The notes under the pieces are model-generated. The model was not told the origin of the DNA. It was given only the letters and a program-made list of their open reading frames with translations, and searched no databases. Positions 25,291 through 34,042 of a stretch of 64,000 bases of DNA are shown here, in pieces. How positions within the stretch are numbered: position 1 is the stretch's first letter; every line of letters begins with the position of its first letter. The position numbers and the translations under genes are program-made. This DNA is from an uncultured Treponema sp. Lineage in GTDB: Bacteria; Spirochaetota; Spirochaetia; Treponematales; Treponemataceae. Location of the stretch: positions 1-64,000 of the forward strand of contig CAMHMJ010000016.1 in NCBI GenBank assembly GCA_946186185.1, in the 5' to 3' direction.

Positions 25291-26931
25291 ATGGCAGAAA
25301 ACTATCCTGAGTTTATTGGAAAATACAAGGTAAGCGGAATTATTGCGAAGGGCGGAATGGGCGTTGTTTACAAGGCGGTTCATCCGTCTCTTAAGCGTTA
25401 TGTCGTCATTAAAAAAATGACGGCCCGAAGGAATTCCTCCAATGTGGAACGCTTTAAGCGTGAAGCACAGATTCTGCTGGATTTGCAGAGTCCGTATATC
25501 GTTCATCTTTTTGATTATTTTACAGAGGGCGGCTACCGCTACATGGTTGAAGAGCTGGTTGACGGAATGGCCCTGGACAAGCTCATTCAGAAGCAGATAA
25601 TGCTTTCTCCTCAGCTGGCACTTTTGATTCTTCAGGATGCCTGTTTTGCGCTGAAATACGCCCATTCGAAGGATATCGTTCACCGGGACATTAAGCCGGG
25701 AAATATTCTGATTTCTAAGCGGGCGGAAATTAAGCTTGCGGATTTTGGAATTGCAAGCGATAAGGAGCAGAATACTGAGGAAGGTTCTTTGACCCAGACA
25801 GGTGTTGCCCTTGGAACTCCTGCCTACATGCCACCGGAGCAGTTTGAAAACAGCGCCATGGTGGATAAGAGGGCGGATATTTATGCCCTTGGAATCATGC
25901 TCTATGAGATGGTGACCGGTTCTAAACCATATCCGGGAACTCTCTCCATTGAAACTTTGAATACGATAAAAAAAGGAAAGTATATTTCTCCAAAAAAACT
26001 GAATAAAGATGTTCCGCCGGTGGTTTGCAAGCTGATAAAAAAAATGCTTCAGCCAAAAGCGAATCGCCGTTTTCAGTCTACGGCACCCATTATCAAAATC
26101 ATAAAGAAATATCTGAAGCACTACGACACCCACGCAATCAGGGTGCAGCTTGCAAAGCTGGTGCTTTCTGCTGAAAAGGTGGAGGAGCAGACTTTTGTTC
26201 CGAAGGATTTGAAAATCCGGAAGGTAAGGCGGATTGTGCTTTCCGTGGCGGGGGTTCTGGTTTTGTTTGCGGGCTGCTGGTTTTCGGGGCTTGTTCAGCG
26301 CTATGCATTGCGTCACTGGCTGACACCTGTTTCTATCGAAATGATTATGCCGTCTTCTGCCAGCGGCGGCGGCGATTTGCCGGTTAAGGCCTTCTTTTTT
26401 GAGAATGACGGGAAATCCATTCCGGAAGTTCGGGGAAGCGAACGGGTTCTTTCTGTAAGAAATGAAAAGCGGGGAAACGGTGGTTCCGGCAGTTCTGGTA
26501 CTGGTGGCGGGGCTTCCCAGGCGGGAAAACACAAGGTCTTCAGGGCCAAGGATGTTTTTCTGAGGCCGGGTGAGTACCGCGTAAAGGTTGCAGCCGGTCC
26601 TTATGTCTGGTGGCAGTCCTTTGAAGTAACCGCTGAAGAGAAAAAAATTACCTGCGATTTTCTTAAGGATATGCGCCGACCTATAAAGGTTGTTCCGAAT
26701 GTTACGGATGCCGTTTCCGGAAGCGACATAAGTGAAACAGCAAAAATCACTGTCTGGTATGGCGGTGCCTGGAAAGAAATTGCAGAGGTTCCTCAGGAAA
26801 AAATCTTGAGCGGAACGGTCTGGAAGTTCCGTTTTTCTGCAGCCGGTTACGAAGAAGAAATTTTCTCTCTCTGGTTTGACTGGTATCAGGACGAGCTTTT
26901 CTTAAGTGCAAAACTGACTCCAAAGGGCTGA
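25291..26931 (+). CDS. PknB-type Ser/Thr protein kinase with extracytoplasmic domain
   Basis: This 546-residue membrane kinase has a complete Hanks-type domain (about 8-275): IIAKGGMGVVYKAV (ATP loop), VVIKKM (Lys), HRDIKPGNIL (catalytic loop), DFGIAS and GTPAYMPPEQF. One membrane helix (about 313-335) separates it from an outer part of about 205 residues rich in beta strands, with a Gly/Ser linker near 390-410. The outer domain resembles PEGA-like repeats but is not a PASTA domain. AAGGTG precedes the ATG, 14 nt after the phosphatase stop. Together with the FHA and phosphatase genes it forms a write-read-erase phosphosignalling set. Confidence 0.93.
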   Translation: MAENYPEFIGKYKVSGIIAKGGMGVVYKAVHPSLKRYVVIKKMTARRNSSNVERFKREAQILLDLQSPYIVHLFDYFTEGGYRYMVEELVDGMALDKLIQKQIMLSPQLALLILQDACFALKYAHSKDIVHRDIKPGNILISKRAEIKLADFGIASDKEQNTEEGSLTQTGVALGTPAYMPPEQFENSAMVDKRADIYALGIMLYEMVTGSKPYPGTLSIETLNTIKKGKYISPKKLNKDVPPVVCKLIKKMLQPKANRRFQSTAPIIKIIKKYLKHYDTHAIRVQLAKLVLSAEKVEEQTFVPKDLKIRKVRRIVLSVAGVLVLFAGCWFSGLVQRYALRHWLTPVSIEMIMPSSASGGGDLPVKAFFFENDGKSIPEVRGSERVLSVRNEKRGNGGSGSSGTGGGASQAGKHKVFRAKDVFLRPGEYRVKVAAGPYVWWQSFEVTAEEKKITCDFLKDMRRPIKVVPNVTDAVSGSDISETAKITVWYGGAWKEIAEVPQEKILSGTVWKFRFSAAGYEEEIFSLWFDWYQDELFLSAKLTPKG

Positions 26932-27003
26932 GACACCCGCTAAACTTGGGGCTCCGGCAATCTTGTAGTTGAACTCCATATTTGTTCTTTTAACGGGCAA
27001 AAT

Positions 27004-27032
27004 TTGACTTTTAACATTTTCATTATTATATT
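27004..27032 (+). promoter_or_regulatory. leaderless promoter of lon
   Basis: TTGACT, 17-nt spacer, TATATT, then 6 nt (aaattt) to the ATG. This is one of the clearest leaderless arrangements in the window. I see no heat-shock CIRCE or HrcA site. Confidence 0.65.
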
Positions 27033-27038
27033 AAATTT

Positions 27039-29948
27039 ATGGCACAAAACGATACAGAAGATAAAGACAAAGATGATATTGAAATCGATATTACAAACGG
27101 TGAAACTCTTACAGATGAAGAGATTGAACATCGCCGTGAAATTATAAGAAAAGGCCTCACAAAAATTCTGGATGATCTGGATATTCTTTCGGATTTAGAC
27201 GATGATTCAGATGACGAACTGGACGACGAAGACCTGGATAGCGATGATGTTTATGTGGTAGATTCGGACGAAGCATCTTCTGATTCTGAGGGTGCTTCAG
27301 AAAAAAAACGACGGCGTTCCGGCTCAAGAAAAACGGCTGATTCTTCACGCAGTTCTTCGAAAGATTCTTCCCCTGATTCTCCAAAAGGCTCTGAAAAAGG
27401 AAAGAAGCGTGCCGGGGCTAAGGGCTCCGGTTCTTCAAATGGAGCTGGTGCGGGCGGTTCAAACGGTTCCGGCGGAGAGGGCGGTTCCGGGGGCTCGAAT
27501 GGTTCTTCCGGCAAGCGCGGAAAGGGCGAAATCGTTCCTGCAGACCAGATGCTTCCTAATAAGCTTTCAATAATTCCGCTTCAGGGACGACCGATTTTCC
27601 CGGGAATCTTTACTCCACTTATGATTACTGCCTCCGATGACATCAAGGTGATTGAGCAGGCATATAACGGAGACGGCTATATCGGAATCGTTATGCTCAA
27701 AAACGAAAACGATGTTCCGGATGTAAAGGATTTGTACACGGTAGGAACTGCTGCCAGAATCATCAAAAAAATCAATCTTCCGGATGGCGGAGTAAATGTA
27801 TTTATTTCTACGATAAAGCGTTTTAAAATCCGGAAAAGCCTTCATTCAAGCTCGCCGATTTGCGTGGCGGTTGAATATCTTGAGGACGAAGAGGACGATA
27901 CCTTTGAAGTAAAGGCCCTGACCCGAGCACTCATCAGTGAAATGAAGGAAGTCAGCGAAAATAATCCCCTTTTCTCAGAAGAGATGCGCCTGAATATGGT
28001 GAATATCGACCATCCGGGAAAAATTGCTGACTTTATCGCTTCAATTTTGAATGTAGACAAGAATGAACAGCAGAAGGTTCTTGAGCTTTTGAACGTGCGC
28101 CACCGAATGGAGCAGGTTCTGGTTTACATCAAGAAGGAACAGGAGCTTCTGCGGGTTCAGAAAAAGATTCAGAATGAGCTGAACGAGCGGGTTGAAAAAA
28201 ATCAGCGTGAATACTTTTTGCGTGAAGAAATGCGTTCAATTCAGGAAGAGCTGGGAACAGATTCTGAAGGAAACGCAACCGATTACAATAAATTTAAGGA
28301 AAAAATCAAGGCGTTCAATTTTGAAGGCGAAATCAAGGAAACCGTGGAAAACGAGCTGGAAAAGTTTCAGCTGACGGAACCGAATTCGCCGGAATACATG
28401 GTCAGCCGCAATTTTCTTGAGCTGGTTTGTGCTCTTCCGTGGAACGAGGAACTCAAGGAAAATTACGATTTGAACGCTGCAAAGAAGATTCTTGAGGATG
28501 ACCACTACGGTCTGGATGACGTTAAAAAGCGCATAATCGAGTATCTTGCGGTTCGAAAGCTCAAGCAGGATTCAAAGGGTTCTATTCTTCTTCTGGTGGG
28601 ACCGCCGGGAGTTGGTAAGACCAGTATTGGCCGCTCAATTGCCAATGCCATGAACAAGCCTTTCTACCGCTTCTCTGTGGGGGGAATGCGGGACGAAGCG
28701 GAAATCAAGGGACACCGCAGAACCTATATCGGTTCAATGTGCGGAAAAATCATTCAGGGTATCCGGATTACAAAGACAAAGTCGCCGGTATTTATGATTG
28801 ATGAAATTGATAAGATGGGTTCCAGCCACAACGGCGACCCGGCAAGCGCCCTTCTTGAGGTGCTTGATCCGGAGCAGAATGTAACCTACCGGGACAACTA
28901 TCTGGATCTGCCATTTGATGTTTCCAACGTGTTCTTTATTTTGACGGCCAACTCTCTTGATACGGTACCGGAACCGCTTCTGGACAGGGCGGAAATCATT
29001 CAGCTTTCCGGCTACATCGACCAGGAAAAGCTGGAGATTGCAAAGAAATACCTGATTCCGAAGAACGCAAAGAAGAACGGTCTTGGAAAGAGTCAGGTGA
29101 AGTTTACAAAGAAGGCGCTTTTGCGGATTGCACAGGAATATGCCCGGGAAGCGGGTGTGCGCAATTTTGAAAAGAACCTGGATAAGATTCACCGGAAAAT
29201 CGTAACCGAGCTTCTTTTTGAGGCGGAAACGAAGGCTGAAGAGGCACGGAAAATCGGAAAGGAAGAAGGAAAGTCTTCGGAAGAACTGAAGAGCATTACC
29301 GCCTTTGACTTTATCGAGTCCGGAAAGAAATACGATATCGATTACGATGACCTTGAAAAATATCTTGGAAAGCCGGTCTTTGACGAGTCGGTAATTAAGA
29401 CGGCTAATGTTCCGGGAACGGCAATCGGTCTTGCCTGGACAAGCATGGGCGGCGACACCCTTCTGCTTGAAGCCACAAGCTTTGCCGGAAAGGAAGGTCT
29501 TGTTCTTACGGGGCAGATGGGCGATGTAATGAAGGAATCTTCAAAAATTGCCTTTGACTGGTGCCGTAAAAACGCAATTGAAAAGAAAATCAAGAAGGCG
29601 GACTGGTTCGACAAGAATACGGTTCACCTGCATATTCCGGAAGGCGCTACTCCGAAGGACGGCCCGAGCGCGGGAATCACTATGGCGGTTACCTTTACCT
29701 CGCTTTTCACGGGTAAGAAAATCAAACCGCATCTTGCCATGACCGGTGAGCTTTCCCTTACGGGAAAGGTGCTTCCGATTGGAGGACTCCGGGAAAAGAC
29801 TGTTGCGGCAAAGCGTAACAAGATTAAGACGATTTTAATTCCGATGGCCAATAAGCGTGATCTGGATGATATTCCGGAAAATGTAAAGGAAGGAATAACC
29901 TTCATTCCGGTAAGCCGGGTGGAAGAGGTTCTGGAACTGGCGTTCTAG
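27039..29948 (+). CDS. lon: ATP-dependent protease Lon with extended acidic N-terminus
   Basis: Lon unfolds and degrades damaged or regulatory proteins in the cytoplasm. At 969 residues it is about 170 longer than the usual 780-810 because of an N-terminal extension. That extension has an Asp-rich block (about 45-75), a Lys/Arg/Ser block (about 88-125) and a Gly/Ser tract (about 130-160). The canonical substrate-binding domain follows, then the AAA+ module with GPPGVGKTS (Walker A, about 525) and the protease domain with PKDGPSAGIT (catalytic Ser) and GLREKTVAAKR (catalytic Lys). All catalytic residues are present. The extension may tether substrates or tune activity. Transcription appears leaderless, and a strong terminator follows. 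Confidence 0.97.
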   Translation: MAQNDTEDKDKDDIEIDITNGETLTDEEIEHRREIIRKGLTKILDDLDILSDLDDDSDDELDDEDLDSDDVYVVDSDEASSDSEGASEKKRRRSGSRKTADSSRSSSKDSSPDSPKGSEKGKKRAGAKGSGSSNGAGAGGSNGSGGEGGSGGSNGSSGKRGKGEIVPADQMLPNKLSIIPLQGRPIFPGIFTPLMITASDDIKVIEQAYNGDGYIGIVMLKNENDVPDVKDLYTVGTAARIIKKINLPDGGVNVFISTIKRFKIRKSLHSSSPICVAVEYLEDEEDDTFEVKALTRALISEMKEVSENNPLFSEEMRLNMVNIDHPGKIADFIASILNVDKNEQQKVLELLNVRHRMEQVLVYIKKEQELLRVQKKIQNELNERVEKNQREYFLREEMRSIQEELGTDSEGNATDYNKFKEKIKAFNFEGEIKETVENELEKFQLTEPNSPEYMVSRNFLELVCALPWNEELKENYDLNAAKKILEDDHYGLDDVKKRIIEYLAVRKLKQDSKGSILLLVGPPGVGKTSIGRSIANAMNKPFYRFSVGGMRDEAEIKGHRRTYIGSMCGKIIQGIRITKTKSPVFMIDEIDKMGSSHNGDPASALLEVLDPEQNVTYRDNYLDLPFDVSNVFFILTANSLDTVPEPLLDRAEIIQLSGYIDQEKLEIAKKYLIPKNAKKNGLGKSQVKFTKKALLRIAQEYAREAGVRNFEKNLDKIHRKIVTELLFEAETKAEEARKIGKEEGKSSEELKSITAFDFIESGKKYDIDYDDLEKYLGKPVFDESVIKTANVPGTAIGLAWTSMGGDTLLLEATSFAGKEGLVLTGQMGDVMKESSKIAFDWCRKNAIEKKIKKADWFDKNTVHLHIPEGATPKDGPSAGITMAVTFTSLFTGKKIKPHLAMTGELSLTGKVLPIGGLREKTVAAKRNKIKTILIPMANKRDLDDIPENVKEGITFIPVSRVEEVLELAF

Positions 29949-29955
29949 AACAAAG

Positions 29956-29987
29956 GGCGGTTTCTGATACGGAAGCCGCCTTTTTTT
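29956..29987 (+). terminator. lon terminator
   Basis: GGCGGTTTC pairs with GAAGCCGCC, followed by seven T. Confidence 0.85.
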
Positions 29988-30026
29988 ATGGGTTCGTGGC
30001 TGGAAGCCCGGTGAAAGACTTCGGTT

Positions 30027-30971
30027 CTACAACAGCTGGTTTTCTTTAAGCCAGGTCCAGAGGGTTTCGTTCCAGTGAAATTCCTTCATAAATGGGCCGT
30101 TCAGCATGCCAAAGCCGTGTTTTCCCCATTCGTATACTTCAAGATGGCAGTTTATGCGTTTTTCCTTCAGCGCGTCGTAAAGCACCAGAGAATTGTGGTA
30201 ATCTACCACATTGTCGTCCTTGCAGACAACCACATAGGTTGGGCTCATGTCGGATGGAATCTGCATTTCCATTGAAAATTCGTCTTTTCGCGCCTGGCTC
30301 TGGTTTTGTCCCCGGTCTTTTCCAAGAAGGCTTTTTCTGGACCAGCGGTGGGCAATATTGTCCTGCATTGAAACAACCGGGTAAACAGGAATTACAAAGT
30401 CCGGTTTCAGGCTTACGGAATGATGTATGCCGATTTTTTCCAGCTCATCGTGGCTCTGCCAGAAGGCGCCGCCCATGGTAACCAGGTGTCCCCCAGCCGA
30501 ATAGCCGATGATTCCCAGCTTCTCCGGGTTGATTCCGTAAGCTTCTGCATTTTCACGAACCAGCTGAATGGCGCGCTGCAAATCCTGAAGCATTGCCGGA
30601 TGATGAAAGCCGTTTTCTGCGGTTCTGTAGCGCAGGGTAAAGGCGGCAACTCCCCGCTGGGTGAACCATTCGGCACTTTTGAAGCCTTCGTTGTAAAGTC
30701 CAAGATGGTGGTAGCTTCCGCCCGGGCAGATGATTACGGCCGGGGCAGACTGCGGAACGTCATTTGTGTCGCCTGCAGAGGAAGCATCAATTTTTGCGGG
30801 ATGGTAGTACATCACCGATTTGTATTTTTTCATTGAAGGAATGTTGTTCCAGAGGCGTACAGGTGTTCCGCCGATATCACGACCGGCATTACTACCGGCT
30901 GCAAATATGAGGGAAGCGCAGAAAAGCGCGCTGAAGACTAGACTGATTTTTTTTACAGAAAACTTACACAT
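30027..30971 (-). CDS. secreted alpha/beta-hydrolase (BD-FAE-like esterase)
   Basis: This 314-residue exported hydrolase has a signal peptide (MCKFSVKKISLVFSALFCASLIFA). It then shows the alpha/beta-hydrolase features AVIICPGGSYHHLGLYNEG (oxyanion region), IGYSAGGHLVTMGG (nucleophile elbow GYSAG), YVVVCKDDNVVDYHNSL (acid) and WGKHGFGM (His). The arrangement resembles the BD-FAE/xylan acetylesterase group active on plant polysaccharides. The track starts 45 nt earlier, but ATG 30971 gives the proper signal peptide and sits 6 nt from a -10 box. It diverges from the Mbeg1-like gene, and the two promoters share a -35 position. Confidence 0.85.
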   Translation of the reverse strand: MCKFSVKKISLVFSALFCASLIFAAGSNAGRDIGGTPVRLWNNIPSMKKYKSVMYYHPAKIDASSAGDTNDVPQSAPAVIICPGGSYHHLGLYNEGFKSAEWFTQRGVAAFTLRYRTAENGFHHPAMLQDLQRAIQLVRENAEAYGINPEKLGIIGYSAGGHLVTMGGAFWQSHDELEKIGIHHSVSLKPDFVIPVYPVVSMQDNIAHRWSRKSLLGKDRGQNQSQARKDEFSMEMQIPSDMSPTYVVVCKDDNVVDYHNSLVLYDALKEKRINCHLEVYEWGKHGFGMLNGPFMKEFHWNETLWTWLKENQLL

Positions 30972-30977
30972 ACAGAC

Positions 30978-31006
30978 AGAATACCACATTCTTAAATATA
31001 TTTGAA
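30978..31006 (-). promoter_or_regulatory. leaderless promoter of the esterase (divergent pair)
   Basis: Minus-strand TTCAAA, 17-nt spacer, TATTCT, then 6 nt to the ATG at 30971. Its -35 hexamer (31001-31006) overlaps that of the opposite promoter. Confidence 0.55.
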
Positions 31007-31030
31007 TAATTTTCATAACCGTATTATATT
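31002..31030 (+). promoter_or_regulatory. leaderless promoter of the Mbeg1-like gene (divergent pair)
   Basis: TTGAAT, 17-nt spacer, TATATT, then 7 nt to the ATG at 31038. The -35 (31002-31007) overlaps the opposite promoter's -35 by five bases. Confidence 0.6.
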
Positions 31031-31037
31031 TAACTGT

Positions 31038-32396
31038 ATGGGTACAATTATTGATTATCTTGAGTGGCGTGGGGACATTCCTTTTTCTGCTGTTGAATTC
31101 AATGAAATTGATGCGCTAATTCTCTGTCAGATTACTTATCTGAATTTTGACGGACTTTTATCGGACGCGAATTTTTCTAATCAGATACCGATTTCGGAGC
31201 TGGCGGAAAAATTTAAGAACTCGCCGGATTTCGAAACGCGAGCAGACACGGGGCTTCTTATTAATGAGGAAACCAGTAAGGTTCTGGAGCTGGCTGGAAA
31301 GTCGGAGCGCTTTAAGGACGTTCTGATAACCGGCTATATGTCCATTATCGATTTGTCTAAGGAAGAGCAGTTTGCTGCCGCAACCTATATCATTCAGCCA
31401 AAATTAAATTATGTGGTTTACCGAGGAACGGACGACACAATCGTTGGTTTTAAGGAAGATTTTAACCTGGCCATTATGGACGAGGTTCCGGCGCAGAAGG
31501 ATGCGATTCAGTATCTGGAGCTGGCGGCTTCTTCCCTGAAGGGGATTTTTTATGTTGGCGGACATTCAAAGGGTGGAAATCTTGCGATTTACGCTTCTGC
31601 AATGGTTCGTCCGGAAACAAAAAAGCGTGTTTCCCTGATTTACAATATGGATGGTCCGGGTTTTTCGGACAAACGCCTTACTTCTCAGGAATTTTACGAA
31701 ATTATTCCGCGAATCCGTTCGTTCTACCCGCATTTTTCAATTGTGGGAATGATTTTTAATCATGCCGGAGCCTATTCGGTTGTTGAAAGCGAGCAGACCG
31801 GCATTATGCAGCACGACCCTTTCAGCTGGCATTTGTGCGGAAAAAGCTTTGTTCTTCTGAATGATTTTGACGAAGCTTCATCCTTTTTCAATAAGGTTTT
31901 GAACAAGTGGATTCTTTCCCTTTCCAAGGAGCAGGTTTCGCAGTTCATCGAAACCCTCTACAATATTCTTGAAGCGACAGACGCCCGCACCAACTCGGAA
32001 ATTGAAACTAATATCCTGAAGAACTCCTTCAAGATTTTTAAGGCCTGGATGGACACTCCGGCGGATATCCGGGATGCGGTTGAAAATACCGTGCGGCAGC
32101 TCTACAAGATTGCCCACAGACAGCTGCCTTCTCCTCAGGAGTGGTTTGAAAAGAACACAAAGCGCGGGCTTCACAAGGTAAAGGAAAATGTTGCCAAAAT
32201 GCAGAAGCTGCAGAAGTCCCAGGAGGCGCAGATGTCTTCGGGAAAGGCAGCCGGAAAATCTGCCGGCAAGGCGGCTGGAAAAAGCAGCGGAAAAGCGGGC
32301 GCCGGGGCTTCAGGCCTTAAGTCCGCCGGTAAGGCTTCCGGTCTTAAATCTGGTTCAAAAATAAAGAAAGCCAACGGAAAGCTTTCTGAAAAATAA
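31038..32396 (+). CDS. Mbeg1-like (DUF2974) alpha/beta-hydrolase-fold protein
   Basis: This 452-residue protein starts MGTIIDYLEWRGDIPFSAVEFNEIDALIL, the typical DUF2974/Mbeg1-like opening. It has the nucleophile-elbow-like motif YVGGHSKGGNLAIYA (about residue 170) and the block YNMDGPGF. The family has a lipase-like fold, but its reaction is unknown to me. The C-terminal 45 residues are almost only Lys, Ala, Gly and Ser (repeated KSAGKAAGK), like a histone H1 tail, so that part may bind nucleic acid or acidic surfaces. The track begins 36 nt upstream. ATG 31038 matches the family and the leaderless promoter. Confidence 0.82.
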   Translation: MGTIIDYLEWRGDIPFSAVEFNEIDALILCQITYLNFDGLLSDANFSNQIPISELAEKFKNSPDFETRADTGLLINEETSKVLELAGKSERFKDVLITGYMSIIDLSKEEQFAAATYIIQPKLNYVVYRGTDDTIVGFKEDFNLAIMDEVPAQKDAIQYLELAASSLKGIFYVGGHSKGGNLAIYASAMVRPETKKRVSLIYNMDGPGFSDKRLTSQEFYEIIPRIRSFYPHFSIVGMIFNHAGAYSVVESEQTGIMQHDPFSWHLCGKSFVLLNDFDEASSFFNKVLNKWILSLSKEQVSQFIETLYNILEATDARTNSEIETNILKNSFKIFKAWMDTPADIRDAVENTVRQLYKIAHRQLPSPQEWFEKNTKRGLHKVKENVAKMQKLQKSQEAQMSSGKAAGKSAGKAAGKSSGKAGAGASGLKSAGKASGLKSGSKIKKANGKLSEK

Positions 32397-32398
32397 AA

Positions 32399-32404
32399 TA
32401 TAAT
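32399..32404 (+). promoter_or_regulatory. -10 box placing a transcript start at leader copy B
   Basis: A perfect TATAAT just after the Mbeg1-like stop codon would start transcription near 32411, at the first bases of the repeated leader. The -35 region is not convincing. Confidence 0.4.
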
Positions 32405-32410
32405 AAAAAA

Positions 32411-32495
32411 GGATAGCCTAAAAATTGCTTTCGCAATTTTTTTAACGGCTTTCAATCAATCAGGAAAACAGCACAGCTGTTTTCTCTCAGGAGAA
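32411..32495 (+). promoter_or_regulatory. structured leader element, copy B (Bax1/YccA gene)
   Basis: AGCC (32415-32418) pairs with GGCT (32447-32450) around the hairpin AAAATTGC-tttc-GCAATTTT and a T run. The second hairpin is GAAAACAGC-aca-GCTGTTTTC (32464-32484). Relative to copy A, two of its base pairs changed on both sides (G-C to A-T), which supports conserved pairing. A Shine-Dalgarno word follows at 32488. Confidence 0.75.
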
Positions 32496-32502
32496 AGAGA
32501 AA

Positions 32503-33219
32503 ATGGTACAGAACGAGATTAAGAATGAGAAAGGTTTTGATATTGCAGATGTGATTTCAAAAAATCGATTTCTTTCCAAGGTTTATTTGTGGATGACGGC
32601 GGCGCTTTTAATCAGCGGCGGTATGGCTTATATGGCTTCCCAGAGCGATAAGATGCTGACGGCAATCTGGGGTAAAAACGGTGTCGGTTTTATTGTACTC
32701 TGCGTGCTTGAAATCGTGATTGTTTCCTTCCTTTCTTTAAGAATCAGAAAAATTTCTGCGGTTGCGGCTACTATCGGGTTTATTATTTATTCGGTGGTTA
32801 ATGGTCTGACACTTTCCGTGATTTTCCTTGCATACGAGCTTTATTCGATTGTTCTGGTGTTCTTTATTTCTGCGGCTATGTTCCTTGCAATGGCAATTTT
32901 TGGAATGAAGACAAAGAGCAACCTGAACTCAATCGGCCGGTATTTTACAATGGCCCTTGTGGGAACTTTTATTGCGGTTATCGTGAATATTTTCCTGAAA
33001 TCTCAGGTGCTGGATTTTGCAATTTCAATTGTTTCGGTACTGATTTTTACAGGCCTTACCGCTTACGATGCTCAGAAACTCGCTAAGGCCAGCGAGAAGG
33101 CAGAAAGCCAGGCTGAAGATGTTTTTGAAAAGGCAGCCGTTATCGGAGCCCTTGAACTGTATCTTGATTTTATAAATATTTTCCTTTCGCTTTTAAGGCT
33201 TTTCGGAAAGCGAAAATAG
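32503..33219 (+). CDS. Bax inhibitor-1/YccA family membrane protein
   Basis: This 238-residue protein has seven predicted membrane helices and the family marks: an N-terminal short cytoplasmic segment, LSKVYLWMTAALLISGGMAYMAS in helix 1, YSVVNGLTLSVIFLAYE, and a C-terminal GALELYLDFINIFLSLLRLFG. Escherichia coli YccA inhibits FtsH, and eukaryotic members suppress cell death through ion leakage, so a role in membrane-stress control is plausible. It is preceded by leader copy B, shared with the TPM genes and a diverged copy at pspC. Confidence 0.92.
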   Translation: MVQNEIKNEKGFDIADVISKNRFLSKVYLWMTAALLISGGMAYMASQSDKMLTAIWGKNGVGFIVLCVLEIVIVSFLSLRIRKISAVAATIGFIIYSVVNGLTLSVIFLAYELYSIVLVFFISAAMFLAMAIFGMKTKSNLNSIGRYFTMALVGTFIAVIVNIFLKSQVLDFAISIVSVLIFTGLTAYDAQKLAKASEKAESQAEDVFEKAAVIGALELYLDFINIFLSLLRLFGKRK

Positions 33220-33300
33220 TTTAGTGGATGGCGGATTAGCAGGTCAGTTTTGCTGATTTCCGCCGGCAAACTTATTATGCTCTTTATCTGAGGCGGAACC

Positions 33301-33419
33301 GGGGCTGTTCAAAAAGAAAAGTTTGCGGTGGTTGAGGTTCTCGAAACCACCAGATATAGTGTAAATGGTCATTTCGACAGGCTCAATGACCGCAGTAACT
33401 AAACTAATTAGACAGCCCC
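33301..33419. repeat. REP-like cloverleaf repeat
   Basis: An outer stem GGGGCTGT/ACAGCCCC encloses two hairpins: GGTGGTT/AACCACC (33327-33351) and GGTCATT/AATGACC (33367-33391) with TCGA-type loops. This resembles REP elements seen in many bacteria. A decayed relative (ggactgtcc..atgaccag..ggcagcccc) lies at 59.03-59.08 kb. Confidence 0.65.
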
Positions 33420-33436
33420 TTAGTCTATTAGGGTAA

Positions 33437-34042
33437 CTATTTGCTGATTACTTCTTTTATTGCGTTAAGAAGCTCTGAGTATTCTGTGAATGCAGGATAC
33501 TGCGGGTAGTCCTTTTTAATCTGGTCTGTGGTTCGGAATAAGAAACCGGCCTTGGAAGCCTGAATCATTCCCAAATCATTAAAAGAATCGCCGGATGCGA
33601 TTGTTTCAAAACCGCAGGACTGAAGTGCCTTTACAGTTGTGAGCTTTGATTTTTCGCATCTCATCTTGTAGCCGGTTATTTCGCCGGAAGGGCTTACTTC
33701 AAGGGTGTTGCAGAAAATTGTTGGAAGTCCCAGCTTTTTCATCAACGGTGCTGCAAACTGTTCAAAGGTGTCGCTCAAAATTATGGCCTGTGTGCAGCTT
33801 CTGAGCTCGTCTAAAAACTCTTTTGCGCCAGGAAGCGGGTCGATTTTTGCGATTGTATCCTGAATTTCCTTTAATCCAAGTCCGTGTTCCTTCAAAATGT
33901 TGATTCGGTATTTCATCAGTTTGTCGTAATCTGGTTCGTCCCGGGTAGTTTTTCTGAGTTCCGGGATTCCTGTTTCTTCTGCAAATGCAATCCAGATTTC
34001 CGGTACAAGTACGCCTTCCAGGTCTAAACAAGTTATGTACAT
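33437..34042 (-). CDS. thrH: ThrH-type HAD phosphatase (phosphoserine phosphatase / homoserine phosphotransferase)
   Basis: This 201-residue HAD enzyme has the catalytic Asp pair in CLDLEGVLVPEIW (DxE form typical of ThrH), the small cap with DEPDYDKLMKYR, IILSDTFEQF (motif II) and SGDSFNDLGMI (motif IV). ThrH of Pseudomonas hydrolyses phosphoserine and can transfer phosphate to homoserine. The start is ATG 34042 with AAGGAAGG upstream. The track extends 72 nt further without support. It has no neighbouring serine or threonine genes. Confidence 0.85.
   Translation of the reverse strand: MYITCLDLEGVLVPEIWIAFAEETGIPELRKTTRDEPDYDKLMKYRINILKEHGLGLKEIQDTIAKIDPLPGAKEFLDELRSCTQAIILSDTFEQFAAPLMKKLGLPTIFCNTLEVSPSGEITGYKMRCEKSKLTTVKALQSCGFETIASGDSFNDLGMIQASKAGFLFRTTDQIKKDYPQYPAFTEYSELLNAIKEVISK

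Noticed and set aside
25189-26532. 447-codon minus-strand ORF opposite the Ser/Thr kinase gene
   Set aside because: It is a long antisense open frame with no domain, rich in His, Arg and Asn as expected for a shadow of the kinase gene, which has all catalytic motifs.
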